Source: Miniphocaeibacter halophilus (GTDB lineage Bacteria; Bacillota; Clostridia; Tissierellales; Peptoniphilaceae). From it: a DNA stretch of 64,000 bases. Below the pieces are notes generated by a model. It worked only from the letters and a program-made list of their open reading frames with translations. It ran no database searches and was not told where the DNA came from. The translations under genes and the position numbers were made by a program. How positions within the stretch are numbered: the stretch's first letter is position 1; every line of letters starts with the position of its first letter. Below are positions 45,679 to 55,156 of this stretch, in pieces. The DNA is taken from the NCBI RefSeq assembly GCF_016458825.1, contig NZ_CP066744.1, positions 1,609,868-1,673,867 of the forward strand, read 5' to 3'.

Positions 45679-47472
45679 TTAATTGTCTTCTACATGACCA
45701 TTAGCAAACTGACTTTCATAAAGATCCTTGTAGATTCCATCTTTTTCCAATAGTTCTTTATGGGTACCTTGTTCAACAATAGAACCATTACTCATTACTA
45801 AAATTAAATCTGCATCTCTAATAGTTGAAAGTCTATGGGCAATTACAAAGGAAGTTCTTCCTTCCATGGCATTTACCATTGCCTTTTGAATTAATACTTC
45901 AAGTCTAGTATCAACAGAGCTGGTAGCCTCATCTAAGATTAAAATCTTAGGATTTTTAACTATGGCTCTGGCAATGGTTATTAATTGTTTTTGACCTTGC
46001 GAAATATTAGATGACTCTTCATTTAATATTGTATTAAAACCATGGGGTAATGTATTTATATAATGGTAGACATTAGCTACTTTAGCAGCTTCTACTACTT
46101 CATCATCTGTTGCGTCCAATTTACCAAACCTTATATTATTGGCTATTGTGTCATAGTAGAGCCATGGATCTTGAAGGACTAAACCAAACATAGAACGAAA
46201 TTGTTCCTTTGTAAACTTGTTCATATTGACTCCGTCAATTGTTATAGAACCGCCATCTAAATCATAAAAACGCATTAGTAAATTTATTAATGTAGTTTTT
46301 CCTGCACCTGTTGAACCGACAATAGCAATTGTATCTCCACTTTTAACATTTATATTAATGTCTTTCATAAGTAGTTTATCCTTACTATAGCCAAAGGACA
46401 GATGTTCAAAATCAATATCTCCTTTAACGGAACTAGTATCAATAGGAAGCGGTAAATTTTCTTGAACTTCATTTTCTTCATCTAAAAATTCAAAAACTCT
46501 ATTTAAAGATGCTATAGCAGCTTGGAAGGTATTGGATAATTGAGTTATGTCTTGAATTGGACTTCCTGCTTGCCAAATATATTGTACGAAGGATTGAAGT
46601 CCTCCAACATCAATACTGGAAGCTAATACAAAACCACCAATTGCTAAAGGTTCACCTAAAATAGTTATAGCCATTACTACAAATAAACCAATATAGGCAA
46701 TATGAATTATATGACTTAGTAATGGATTAGTGACACTTGCCATAAGATTTGATTTAAATCCTACAAGGTCTATTTTCTTATTTATTTTTTTAAAGCCTTT
46801 TATAACTTCTTGCTCTTGACCAAATAACTGTATTACTTCGTAAGCTGCAAGATGTTCAGTAGTATAGGCATTTAAATCTCCTAAAGAATTTTGTAATTCT
46901 GTAAATAAGGGTTGACTTTTCCTATATATAATTTTGTATATTCCTATACAAATAGGAAATATTGCAACTGCAATAATTGCAAAGAGCGGTGAACGAATAA
47001 ACATAAAAACTACACTGAACAAGAGGATTAAAATAGAACTAAAAATACGTAAAAGTCCTTGCTGTAAAGCATTACCTATTGCATCAACATCTGTAGTAAT
47101 TCTATTTAAAAGATCCCCTTGTTTATGGCTATCAAAATAGGAAACAGGTAGTAGATTTATCTTTTGATTAATTTCTTTTCTCATGTCCTTCATACTACTT
47201 TGCACAACATCAGATAGTAAATAATTTGATAAAAAATCGCCAAGAGCATCTAAAGCGCTAGTAATAGTTAGGGCTATAATTATATAGAATATATATTTAA
47301 AATTAATTTCATTCCCGGAGGTAACATCCTTAGCCAGTTGAGATATAGCCAGTCCTATAATAAAAGGTTGACTTGTCCTTGTAAAAGTATATAAAATATT
47401 AAAAAATACAGAACTAGCAAATTTAAATCTATAGGGTTTTAAATATACAAAAAGTCTTTTCATACTATTCAT
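45679..47472 (-). CDS. heterodimeric ABC exporter subunit, catalytic ATP site
   Basis: A 597-residue type IV exporter half. Six helices occupy residues 1-315, then the ATPase has Walker A GSTGAGKTT, a non-canonical signature ISQGQKQ and Walker B ILILDEATSSVD with the catalytic Glu. AGGAGG lies 9 nt before ATG 47472, inside the end of the partner gene (8-nt overlap). Together with the partner it has one working and one degenerate ATP site. Substrate unknown; multidrug-type. Confidence 0.93.
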   Translation of the reverse strand: MNSMKRLFVYLKPYRFKFASSVFFNILYTFTRTSQPFIIGLAISQLAKDVTSGNEINFKYIFYIIIALTITSALDALGDFLSNYLLSDVVQSSMKDMRKEINQKINLLPVSYFDSHKQGDLLNRITTDVDAIGNALQQGLLRIFSSILILLFSVVFMFIRSPLFAIIAVAIFPICIGIYKIIYRKSQPLFTELQNSLGDLNAYTTEHLAAYEVIQLFGQEQEVIKGFKKINKKIDLVGFKSNLMASVTNPLLSHIIHIAYIGLFVVMAITILGEPLAIGGFVLASSIDVGGLQSFVQYIWQAGSPIQDITQLSNTFQAAIASLNRVFEFLDEENEVQENLPLPIDTSSVKGDIDFEHLSFGYSKDKLLMKDININVKSGDTIAIVGSTGAGKTTLINLLMRFYDLDGGSITIDGVNMNKFTKEQFRSMFGLVLQDPWLYYDTIANNIRFGKLDATDDEVVEAAKVANVYHYINTLPHGFNTILNEESSNISQGQKQLITIARAIVKNPKILILDEATSSVDTRLEVLIQKAMVNAMEGRTSFVIAHRLSTIRDADLILVMSNGSIVEQGTHKELLEKDGIYKDLYESQFANGHVEDN

Positions 47473-49198
47473 ATGCTAATTCCTCCTTTGAAAGCTGAGA
47501 TTCAGCAATTTCTCTATAAATAGGGTTATTTTTCAATAATTCCTTATGAGTACCGTGACCAACTATTTTTCCATTGTTAACAACAAAAATTCTGTCTGCT
47601 TCCATAATAGTTGCAACTCTTTGTGCAACAATTAAAAAAGTTGAATCCTTTATTTCTTCCTTTAATCTATTTCTTAAAACTGAATCCGTTTTATAGTCCA
47701 AGGCAGAAAAACTATCATCAAAAATATAAATGGGAACATCTCGAGTTAAAGCCCTAGCAATACATAATCTTTGCTTTTGACCACCGGATAAATTTGTTCC
47801 ACCTTCAGAAAGCTGTGCATAGATTCCGTCTTTTTTACTATTAACAAAATCTTTTGCTTGAGCAATGTCAATAGCACGATTTAGTTCTTCATCTGAAGCA
47901 TTTCTATTACCAAAAAGTAAATTATTTTTTATTGTACCTGAAAACAGTATAGCTTTTTGTGGAACAAAACTAATTTTACTTCTTAAATAGTCTAAATCGT
48001 AGTCCCTTATATCTTTTCCATCAACTAGAATACTTCCCTTAGTAACATCAAATATTCTAGGTATTAAACGAACTAAAGTTGATTTACCACTTCCTGTACT
48101 ACCAATAAAGGCTACAGTTTCACCAGGCTCAATAGACAAATTAATATCTTCTAGGACATTTTCTTTAGAACTATCAGCATAGGCAAAGCTTACATTTTTA
48201 AATTCAATATGTCCCTTTATAGGAGTCTCTACATTAATCTCTTTAGAGGTGATATTTGTTTGAGTATTTAAGACTTCGTTAATTCTATTTACAGCAACAG
48301 AAAATCTAGGGTACATAATAAGAACGTTGGCTAACATTAAAAAAGAAAATAGTGCATGAAATACATACTCAATAAAAGCTGCAAGAGCACCATAATCCAA
48401 AGTTCCTTGATTTACATAATTTGAACCTAAATAAACTACAGTTATCATAATAATTGAGAATATAACAGTAAATAAAGGTGGAATTAAAGCCATTAATTGG
48501 AATAGTTTTTTAGAAAAACCTCCATACTCTTCATTAATTTTTCCAAATCTTTTAGATTGAAAATCCTGTCTGTTAAAAGCACGTATAACCCTTAAACCTG
48601 TAAGGGATTCTCTCATATTTAAATTTATATTATCCAGTTTTTTCTGTTGTTTTATAGAGATTGGTCTTGTAATTTTATTAATTAAAAATACTCCAACTAA
48701 AAGAATAGGCACAATAGCCAAAGTAACAATTGCTATAGTTGGACTTTTTCTATAAATCATAATAAAACTTGAAATAATCATCATTGGCGCAATAAATCCA
48801 AGTCTTATTATGACAATAAGAAATTGCATAATTATAAAACAATCATTTACAATATTTGTTAATAGACGGGAAATATTAAAATCTTCATATTTTTCCCTTG
48901 AAAATGTTTGAATATGACTAAATAATTCATTTCTAATATCCCTTACTATTTTAGAAGTCATTCTATTAGAAGAATAAGCTAAAATTAATAATAAAATCAA
49001 TCCAATAAAAGCAAAACCATACATTTTAATCGCAAGTAATAATATGTATTGAGTATTACCGTTTTTAAAATTATTGCTTATTCCATCAGCAAATAAAGTA
49101 GGTATTCCAATTTCTGTAAAAATAAATCCAAAAGAACAAATAAAGCAGAGAATTAAAAACGCCTTATATTTTTTTAAATAACTAAAAACTAATTTCAT
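47465..49198 (-). CDS. heterodimeric ABC exporter subunit, degenerate ATP site
   Basis: A 577-residue exporter half, first gene of its operon. Walker A GSTGSGKST and signature LSGGQKQR are canonical, but Walker B is IYIFDDSFSALD with Asp in place of catalytic Glu. This complements the SQGQ signature of the second subunit, exactly as in the exporter at 17.7-21.2 kb. AGGAGG precedes the ATG. The leader carries an attenuator-like hairpin. Confidence 0.93.
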   Translation of the reverse strand: MKLVFSYLKKYKAFLILCFICSFGFIFTEIGIPTLFADGISNNFKNGNTQYILLLAIKMYGFAFIGLILLLILAYSSNRMTSKIVRDIRNELFSHIQTFSREKYEDFNISRLLTNIVNDCFIIMQFLIVIIRLGFIAPMMIISSFIMIYRKSPTIAIVTLAIVPILLVGVFLINKITRPISIKQQKKLDNINLNMRESLTGLRVIRAFNRQDFQSKRFGKINEEYGGFSKKLFQLMALIPPLFTVIFSIIMITVVYLGSNYVNQGTLDYGALAAFIEYVFHALFSFLMLANVLIMYPRFSVAVNRINEVLNTQTNITSKEINVETPIKGHIEFKNVSFAYADSSKENVLEDINLSIEPGETVAFIGSTGSGKSTLVRLIPRIFDVTKGSILVDGKDIRDYDLDYLRSKISFVPQKAILFSGTIKNNLLFGNRNASDEELNRAIDIAQAKDFVNSKKDGIYAQLSEGGTNLSGGQKQRLCIARALTRDVPIYIFDDSFSALDYKTDSVLRNRLKEEIKDSTFLIVAQRVATIMEADRIFVVNNGKIVGHGTHKELLKNNPIYREIAESQLSKEELAYE

Positions 49199-49238
49199 AA
49201 TACCTCCTAATCCATTTATTTTATCTATAAAAAATATA

Positions 49239-49319
49239 AAACTAGAGGCATAATAAAGCCTCTAGTTTAAATATTTTCCGCAGCTATTTTTATTTAAAGA
49301 AACTAGTAAACAAATAGCT
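49239..49319 (-). promoter_or_regulatory. attenuator-like leader of the second ABC exporter
   Basis: On the minus strand AAACTAGAGGC (49268-49258) pairs with GCCTCTAGTTT (49249-49239), an 11-bp perfect stem followed by TATATTTTTT, 40 nt before the start codon. Upstream CTAGTTT (49306-49300) can pair instead with the 5' arm AAACTAG (49268-49262) and would open the terminator. AGCTATTT (49319-49312) and AAATAGCT (49289-49282) form a further stem that encloses this anti-terminator segment. No leader ORF is seen between promoter and hairpin. Confidence 0.65.
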
Positions 49320-49330
49320 TGATGGAGAAT

Positions 49331-49359
49331 AAGATATCAAAAATAAGTTTAAAAGTCAA
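49331..49359 (-). promoter_or_regulatory. promoter of the second ABC exporter
   Basis: On the minus strand TTGACT (49359-49354), 17 nt, and TATCTT (49336-49331) preceded by TGA (extended -10). Transcription would begin near 49324, leaving a 125-nt leader. Confidence 0.68.
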
Positions 49360-49473
49360 AATATTTAGCGATATTCAAATTGATAAATCTGTATATACAA
49401 ACATTAATAATAATAAACATACAACTAATATAATAAAGGAAAAAATTACAAAAAAAGTAACATATTTCATATA

Positions 49474-49532
49474 TTGTAACAAATGTTTAAATTACAACAT
49501 CTATTGCATTAAGAGTAATGGTTTAATAAAAT
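49474..49532 (+). promoter_or_regulatory. promoter and inverted repeat before the 6-phospho-glucosidase
   Basis: TTGCAT (49504-49509), 17 nt, TAAAAT (49527-49532) is the likely promoter. Upstream, TTGTAA (49474-49479) and TTACAA (49492-49497) form an inverted repeat with a 12-nt centre, a possible site for one of the two RpiR regulators downstream. Confidence 0.5.
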
Positions 49533-49579
49533 AGATATTAAGTTAATGATCATTGGCAATAAAAATAAGGAGAAAAACA

Positions 49580-50905
49580 ATGAAAAAATATAATATTTGT
49601 ATAGTTGGTGGAGGAAGTACTTTTACACCAGGTTTCTTAAAATCTTTCGTTAGAATGCAAAAAGAATTTCCTTTGAATAAGTTGGTGTTATTTGACATAG
49701 ATGAAGAAAGACAAGAAATTATTGGAAAATTTGGTGAAATTTTATTTAGAGAACAGTTTCCCGAATTAAATTTTTCCTATACAACGGATATAAAAGAAGC
49801 CTATGAAGGTATGGATTTTGTTTTTATGCAAATGAGATCCGGTGGATTACCAATGAGAGCAAAAGATGAGCACATTCCATTAGCTATGGGGTTAATAGGA
49901 CAAGAAACATGTGGAGCAGGTGGAATGGCTTATGGCTTACGTTCTTGTGTAGATATGATAAAGGCAGTAAAGGACATAAGAAATTATGCCCCAGAAGCTT
50001 GGATACTAAATTATTCTAACCCAGCAGCAATAGTTGCTGAAGCTCTTAGAAGAGAATTTCCTGAGGATAAAAAAATATTAAATATTTGTGATCAGCCAGA
50101 AAATGTAGTACGTTCATGTAGTCGTTTATTGGGTTGTGATTGGAAAGATTTAGATCCTGTATATTTTGGACTTAATCATTATGGCTGGTTTACAAATATA
50201 TATGATAGAAAAACAGGAAAAGATTTATTACCTAAAATTAGAAAGATGATAAAAGAAAATGGATTCTTACCTCAAGATGCAGAACAAAGAGATCCTTCTT
50301 GGTTAGATACATATGGAATGGTTGAAACAATTATGAATGATTTTCCAGAGTTTTTACCAAATACATATGATCAGTATTATCTATATCCTGATTATAAAGT
50401 TAAACAATTAGATCCGAACTTTACTAGAGCTGATGAAGTTATGCAAAGCAGGGAAAAAAGGGTGTTTTCTGAATGCAGAGAAGTAATTAAAGAAGATAAA
50501 TTAGGTGATAAATTTGAAAATATTAGTGATGCTCATGCTGAGATGATGATAAATGTAGCCACTGCAATAGCGTATAATAAAAATAATAGACATATTTTAA
50601 TTGTTGAAAATAATGGAATAATTGAAAACATGCAAAATGATGCAATGGTAGAGGTTGTGTGTGAATTAGGAGCTAATGGTCCTAGACCTTTGTCAATAGG
50701 TAAGATTCCACAATTTTATTTAGGCTTACTTGTTAATCAAGTATCAAGTGAAAAATTATTAGTAGATGCCTATTTTGACAATTCTTATCAAAAAGCATTA
50801 GAAGCTTTTACTATTAATAGATTAATAAATGATGCAAAGAAAGCAAGAGAGGTTTTAGATGCATTAATAGAAGCCAATGAAGGTATGTGGCCTGAATTAA
50901 AATAG
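49580..50905 (+). CDS. 6-phospho-glucosidase, glycoside hydrolase family 4
   Basis: A 441-residue GH4 enzyme, which hydrolyses phosphorylated disaccharides by an NAD+- and Mn2+-dependent redox mechanism. IVGGGSTFTPGF binds NAD, and LIGQETCGAGG and LNYSNPAAI contribute the metal and sugar-phosphate site (Cys, Asn); GLNHYGWF follows. The MRSGGLPMRAKDE stretch and partner PTS gene favour a 6-phospho-alpha-glucosidase (maltose 6-phosphate type). The ATG at 49580 has AAGGAG 7 nt upstream. Confidence 0.9.
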   Translation: MKKYNICIVGGGSTFTPGFLKSFVRMQKEFPLNKLVLFDIDEERQEIIGKFGEILFREQFPELNFSYTTDIKEAYEGMDFVFMQMRSGGLPMRAKDEHIPLAMGLIGQETCGAGGMAYGLRSCVDMIKAVKDIRNYAPEAWILNYSNPAAIVAEALRREFPEDKKILNICDQPENVVRSCSRLLGCDWKDLDPVYFGLNHYGWFTNIYDRKTGKDLLPKIRKMIKENGFLPQDAEQRDPSWLDTYGMVETIMNDFPEFLPNTYDQYYLYPDYKVKQLDPNFTRADEVMQSREKRVFSECREVIKEDKLGDKFENISDAHAEMMINVATAIAYNKNNRHILIVENNGIIENMQNDAMVEVVCELGANGPRPLSIGKIPQFYLGLLVNQVSSEKLLVDAYFDNSYQKALEAFTINRLINDAKKAREVLDALIEANEGMWPELK

Positions 50906-50926
50906 ATTAATTTAAAGGAGATTAAT

Positions 50927-52450
50927 ATGAAAAAACATAAAATAATGGACTTTCTATCTGCACTTGGAAGAAGTCTTATGATGCCAATAGCAGCTTTGGC
51001 TGCTAGTGGTGTAATATTAGGAATAACTGGAGCGCTTTTAAAAACCCAAGTATTAGAAACTATTCCTTTACTGAAACAGCCTGTTATTTTTTACATTTTG
51101 AATACTTTAAAAACTATATCAGGAATAGTATTCACTTTAATACCTGTCTTATTTGCAATATCTATTTCATTTGGTCTTGCAAAAGAAGATAAAGAGATAG
51201 CAGCTTTTGCTGGCTTTATAGGATATTATACATTTTTAGTTAGCGCAAGTTGTGTATTACAATCAAATGTAATTAATTTTGATTCTCTTAATATATCAAC
51301 AATATTGGGAGTTGAAACAATTGATATGGGAGCCGTTGCTGGTATTATAACTGGTGTAACCGTAGCAGCTTTACATAATAAGTATCATAAAATAGAATTT
51401 CCAGTTGGAATAGCATTTTATGGAGGAAAACGATTTGTTTCCATTGTAGTAATATTGGCTATGACACTTATAGGACAGATAGCTCCATTTATTTGGCAAC
51501 CAATATCATATGGAATAACATTTTTAGGAAAAGCCATAAGTAATTCAGGTGCTTTTGGGGTATTTACATTTGGATTTTTAGAAAGACTATTAATACCAAC
51601 AGGGTTACATCATGTTTTAAATGGTATATTTAGGACTACAGCTGTTGGAGGAGTATATGAAGGAATAGAAGGGTGTTTGAATATATTTTTACAATTTTTT
51701 GATAAAGTGGATATTAGTGAAATGACTCAGTTTACTAGGTTCTTAGGACAAGGTAAGATGCCTTTTATGATGTTTGGTTTACCTGCAGCTGCTTTTGCAA
51801 TATACAGAACTACTCCGAAAGAAAAAAGTGAAAAAGTAAAAGCTTTAATGATTGCAGGAGTTGCAGCTAGTATTATTTCAGGAATAACAGAACCTCTTGA
51901 ATTTGCATTTATGTTTATTGCTCCAGCAATATTTGTTTTTCATGCGGTTATGGGTGGAATATCTTTTATGCTAATGTCTATTTTAGGAGTAACTGTAGGA
52001 AATACAGGAGGAGGTATAATTGATTTTATTATTTGGGGTGTTTTACAGCCAGGTTCAAAATGGTATTGGATAATAATTGTAGGAGTGCTTTATGCTATAA
52101 TTTATTATTTTGTATTTAGATGGTATTTTACTAAAAAGAACTTATCAATAGATGTTGCTGATAATGAAAATGAATTACAAGAAGTAAGTATGGATAGCAA
52201 GGTTGATTTTAGTCTTGGAGCAGAAGTAATAAAGGGATTAGGAGGAAAAGAAAATATAACTAGTATAAATAATTGTATTTCTAGATTAAGAGTTGATATT
52301 ATTAACATGGATAAGTTAGATGAAGATATACTTAAGAGAACAGGTAGTATGGGAATTGTAAGACCATCAGATACACATATACATGTTATATATGGTCCTA
52401 AAGTTGAAAAAATTGCAAATGCCGTAAAAGAAGTTTTAAAGAATGGTTAA
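50927..52450 (+). CDS. PTS EIICB permease, alpha-glucoside/maltose type
   Basis: A 507-residue sugar phosphotransferase permease. The EIIC domain (about residues 1-410, about ten helices) has GLHHVLNGIFRTT and TEPLEFAFMFIAPA; the EIIB domain at the C-terminus carries phospho-acceptor Cys450 in NNCISRLRV. AAGGAG precedes the ATG, 21 nt after the hydrolase gene. No EIIA is encoded, so a shared glucose-type EIIA elsewhere must supply the phosphate. Confidence 0.93.
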   Translation: MKKHKIMDFLSALGRSLMMPIAALAASGVILGITGALLKTQVLETIPLLKQPVIFYILNTLKTISGIVFTLIPVLFAISISFGLAKEDKEIAAFAGFIGYYTFLVSASCVLQSNVINFDSLNISTILGVETIDMGAVAGIITGVTVAALHNKYHKIEFPVGIAFYGGKRFVSIVVILAMTLIGQIAPFIWQPISYGITFLGKAISNSGAFGVFTFGFLERLLIPTGLHHVLNGIFRTTAVGGVYEGIEGCLNIFLQFFDKVDISEMTQFTRFLGQGKMPFMMFGLPAAAFAIYRTTPKEKSEKVKALMIAGVAASIISGITEPLEFAFMFIAPAIFVFHAVMGGISFMLMSILGVTVGNTGGGIIDFIIWGVLQPGSKWYWIIIVGVLYAIIYYFVFRWYFTKKNLSIDVADNENELQEVSMDSKVDFSLGAEVIKGLGGKENITSINNCISRLRVDIINMDKLDEDILKRTGSMGIVRPSDTHIHVIYGPKVEKIANAVKEVLKNG

Positions 52451-52502
52451 TTATCTTATAAAAAGCTTTTGTCTATTTTGACAAAAGCTTTTTATAAGAT
52501 AA
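52451..52502. terminator. 23-bp perfect inverted repeat, bidirectional terminator
   Basis: Positions 52451-52473 and 52480-52502 are exact complements around a 6-nt loop. The core AAAAGCTTTTGTC with its partner is followed by TTTTT on either strand. The right arm lies within the last codons of the minus-strand RpiR gene. Confidence 0.9.
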
Positions 52503-53216
52503 TTCTATAATTATTTGAACAATTGTAATTATACCAATTCTAGAATTAACATCGATATTTTTATAAGATATATTTTTATCATTGCTAAATATTGCAATAT
52601 TAGCATAAGGGATAAGATTACTATGATGATTTCTTGTAATTAATATAATTTTAGATTTATTATTTATAGAAGTTTTAACAATATCTTCATAGATTGAATT
52701 ATTTAAATTGGCAGATATTATTAAAATTGTAGATTTTTCATCAAGTGACGAACTTATACTTTTCATAAGAATTGGTTTATTAATAAATACACATCTGCGA
52801 TCTAAAGAATTTAATACTGTATATAGGTACTTTGCAGGAATTTCACTTAGACTATGTCCAAAAATATATAATGGGTCATTATTGCTAATTAAATCAACAG
52901 CAGATAATATTTTATCAAGCTCAATATTTTTAACAAAATTATTATACATATAGATATTATGAGACATAAAATCATTAAAAATATTGGTGTTAGTAGTACT
53001 TTCATTTTTTAAAATATATTTTAATTCACTAAAACCATCAAGTTTTATTTTTTTACAAAAACGAACTATTGTAGATTTAGAAGTAAATAGTATATTTGAT
53101 AAATCTTCTATATTCATATTAGAAACAAGATTTATATTATTATTTATGAAATTTAAAATTTCAAAATCAATATCCGAGAAATTTGATGTATCTATATCTG
53201 ATAAAAAAGATTTCAA
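52473..53216 (-). CDS. RpiR-family regulator (second of a tandem pair)
   Basis: A 247-residue regulator with an N-terminal HTH_6 domain (STIVRFCKKIKLDGFSELKY) and a weaker C-terminal SIS domain (LYIFGHSLSEIPAKYL, TILIISANL). The start is TTG with AGAGGTG upstream, overlapping the stop of the first copy. It ends inside the shared terminator hairpin. It is clearly related to the next gene, and probably senses a sugar phosphate made by the neighbouring PTS (inference). Confidence 0.87.
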   Translation of the reverse strand: MKSFLSDIDTSNFSDIDFEILNFINNNINLVSNMNIEDLSNILFTSKSTIVRFCKKIKLDGFSELKYILKNESTTNTNIFNDFMSHNIYMYNNFVKNIELDKILSAVDLISNNDPLYIFGHSLSEIPAKYLYTVLNSLDRRCVFINKPILMKSISSSLDEKSTILIISANLNNSIYEDIVKTSINNKSKIILITRNHHSNLIPYANIAIFSNDKNISYKNIDVNSRIGIITIVQIIIELSYKKLLSK

Positions 53217-53983
53217 AAAAATTCACCTCTGTTATTTAAATAATATGAAAAAATAATATGTACAATAAAAAACATAGGTAGTCGTGTACTAAACTCTGCG
53301 TCATCATTTTTTCGTGTATTTCCAAAAAATCTAAAGTTAATATCTGCAGTATCTGCTATTTGATTTTTTATAGAAGGTGTAATAGCGATTATAGTAGCAT
53401 TATTTAAATTAGCAATGTTTACTATCTTTATCATGGGTGCAAATTTACCGCTTGAACTAATAGCTATTAGAATATCATCTTTTGTTAATGTTTTAGACAT
53501 TTTTAAGCCTAAATAATTCGTTTCATAACGATAAACTTTCTGTCTTCCAACTGAAAGTAATAAATATTCTATATAATCTAATACCTGACCAGAAAGACCT
53601 GAACCATATAGGTGAATACTTTTTGTACTATTAATCTCACAGATGGTTTGTTTTATATCATTTTCTTTTATTAATAGTGCAGTATTCTCTATGTCTTTAG
53701 AAAGGTTTTTAATAATAGTTTCAGGTTGAATATATGAATCTAAATTATCATACTTAAAAGTTTTTTGTCTTTTTAATACATATTTTAATTCAGAGAAACC
53801 ACTTAGATTTAATTTTTTACAAAAACGAATAATAGTAGCTGTTGAAGTATTCATTTTTATGGAAAAATCTTTAATACTCATTTGAGCTACTATTTCTGAA
53901 TTATTGTAAATAAAATTTAATATATCAGCTTCCTTTTTTGTTAAATTTTTTAAAATTTGATTGTCTAAAAATTCAGAAATCAT
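53213..53983 (-). CDS. RpiR-family regulator (first of a tandem pair)
   Basis: A 256-residue RpiR protein: HTH_6 (STATIIRFCKKLNLSGFSEL) and SIS domain (IHLYGSGLSGQVLDY, DILIAISSSGKF), the latter better conserved than in its neighbour. GAGGTTACC precedes the ATG. The two paralogues are translationally coupled and convergent with the GH4-PTS operon, the likely target. Confidence 0.9.
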   Translation of the reverse strand: MISEFLDNQILKNLTKKEADILNFIYNNSEIVAQMSIKDFSIKMNTSTATIIRFCKKLNLSGFSELKYVLKRQKTFKYDNLDSYIQPETIIKNLSKDIENTALLIKENDIKQTICEINSTKSIHLYGSGLSGQVLDYIEYLLLSVGRQKVYRYETNYLGLKMSKTLTKDDILIAISSSGKFAPMIKIVNIANLNNATIIAITPSIKNQIADTADINFRFFGNTRKNDDAEFSTRLPMFFIVHIIFSYYLNNRGEFF

Positions 53984-54031
53984 ATGGTAACCTCTTTTTT
54001 CTTATGATAATGTTTATTATATTATATATTT

Positions 54032-54480
54032 TTATATAAACCTAATTATGTTTTCTGTTATAAATATAATAGTAGGAATTATTAATATGATTATTATTGG
54101 TTTTAGCACTTGCTTTATGTTTAATAAACCATATTTATATTTAATAACTGTATAAACTAAACTTAAAATTATAAAGTCTAGGAAAACAGATTCAATATGG
54201 GTGAGGGAATTTCCACTAAGTTCAAAAACAGTATGTTTCCCAGCTGAAATTATTGGTTCAAATTGACTATAGGGAATAGTAAGTCCAATAATAGATTGAA
54301 TTAAATGCAAGCCTATAATTATTAATGCTGTAACAATTAAACTATCAAAAACTACCTTTCTTTCAAGTTCATCATATTCTTTTTTTGAAACTCTATAGAG
54401 AGCCTTAATAATGTTGGCAATCGCATAAATAGAATAAAATGCTAAAAATATAAATATAATATTTAAAAAATAAATTTCAT
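54032..54480 (-). pseudogene. membrane protein paralogue next to an XRE gene, frameshifted
   Basis: A perfect GGAGG precedes ATG 54480, but that frame stops after five codons. The next frame continues without a start as YFLNIIFIFLAFYSIYAIAN to the end at 54032, a four-helix membrane protein of about 149 residues. One extra T in the six at minus-strand 54470-54465 would join them. Shared KYDELE/YDELE, DSL, H(L/F)IQ and KYGL motifs show it is a paralogue of the adjacent gene. A TTG-started shorter product (92 residues) is otherwise possible. Confidence 0.72.
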
Positions 54481-54504
54481 ATAAACCTCCTAAAGTTTAA
54501 TTGA

Positions 54505-54936
54505 TTATAATGAAGGAGGAAAAGAGGCTATTGTTAAAATTATTGTTACTGTCAATATAATTAGAATAGGGTCCCAAAATTGTCTTTTAGCAATAAGACC
54601 ATATTTAAATCTCTTAATATTATAAATAAATCCAATTAATATACAATCAAAAAAAAGTGAATGTATATTGATGTTGTTATTAATAGCTGAATCTGTTATA
54701 GGTGTAATAATTGGTCTATATTTTACAGAATAAAAGCTAAAAATTAATTGAATAAAATGTAAAATAACAATAAGTATCATACTAATTGCTAGACTGTCCT
54801 TAATGGTTTTTATTTCTAATTCATCATAACTTTTTTTATAGGTTTTAAAAATGGTTTTAATAATAACTCCTATGCCATAAAGTGAATAGATACAAAGAAA
54901 CCAAAAAGCTACTAAAACAAATATAATAAATATCAT
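54505..54936 (-). CDS. four-helix membrane protein of unknown function, XRE partner
   Basis: A 143-residue protein with four hydrophobic segments and conserved SYDELEIKTIKDSLA and RFKYGLIAKRQFWDP loops. The start is ATG 54936, with GAGGAGG 6 nt upstream; that ribosome site includes the end of the XRE gene. Such small membrane proteins commonly follow XRE repressor genes in Firmicutes, with unknown role. The next gene is a diverged copy. Confidence 0.8.
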   Translation of the reverse strand: MIFIIFVLVAFWFLCIYSLYGIGVIIKTIFKTYKKSYDELEIKTIKDSLAISMILIVILHFIQLIFSFYSVKYRPIITPITDSAINNNINIHSLFFDCILIGFIYNIKRFKYGLIAKRQFWDPILIILTVTIILTIASFPPSL

Positions 54937-54937
54937 A

Positions 54938-55144
54938 TTAATCCTCCTCAACTAATTCAAATATTTCTTCCACCGGTAAATTAAAATATTTGGCTATTTT
55001 TAATGTTAATTCTAAACTAGGGTTGTATTTCATATTTTCAATAGCCGTCATTGTTTGCCTGGAAACACCTAATGCAGCAGCCATATCCAATTGAACTATT
55101 CCACGTTTTTCTCTAATTTCCTTTATTTTGTTGTTTACTTTCAT
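54938..55144 (-). CDS. XRE/Cro-CI family repressor
   Basis: A 68-residue protein consisting of one HTH_3 domain (IKEIREKRGIVQLDMAAALG, VSRQTMTAIE, NLPVEEIFEL). Its promoter is overlapped by two near-identical palindromes, so it is almost certainly autoregulated together with the two membrane protein genes it heads. Upstream GTAATT lacks a strong ribosome site; GAGT at 5-8 nt is the best candidate. Confidence 0.9.
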   Translation of the reverse strand: MKVNNKIKEIREKRGIVQLDMAAALGVSRQTMTAIENMKYNPSLELTLKIAKYFNLPVEEIFELVEED

Positions 55145-55156
55145 AATTACACTCCA

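Noticed and set aside
49375-49470. 31-codon hydrophobic ORF on the minus strand upstream of the second exporter promoter
   Set aside because: No ribosome site, and it lies upstream of the best promoter, so it would not be a leader peptide.
49319-49534. 71-codon plus-strand ORF before the GH4 gene
   Set aside because: No ribosome site, low-complexity Lys/Asn/Ile composition, and it overlaps the promoter and leader of the divergent exporter.
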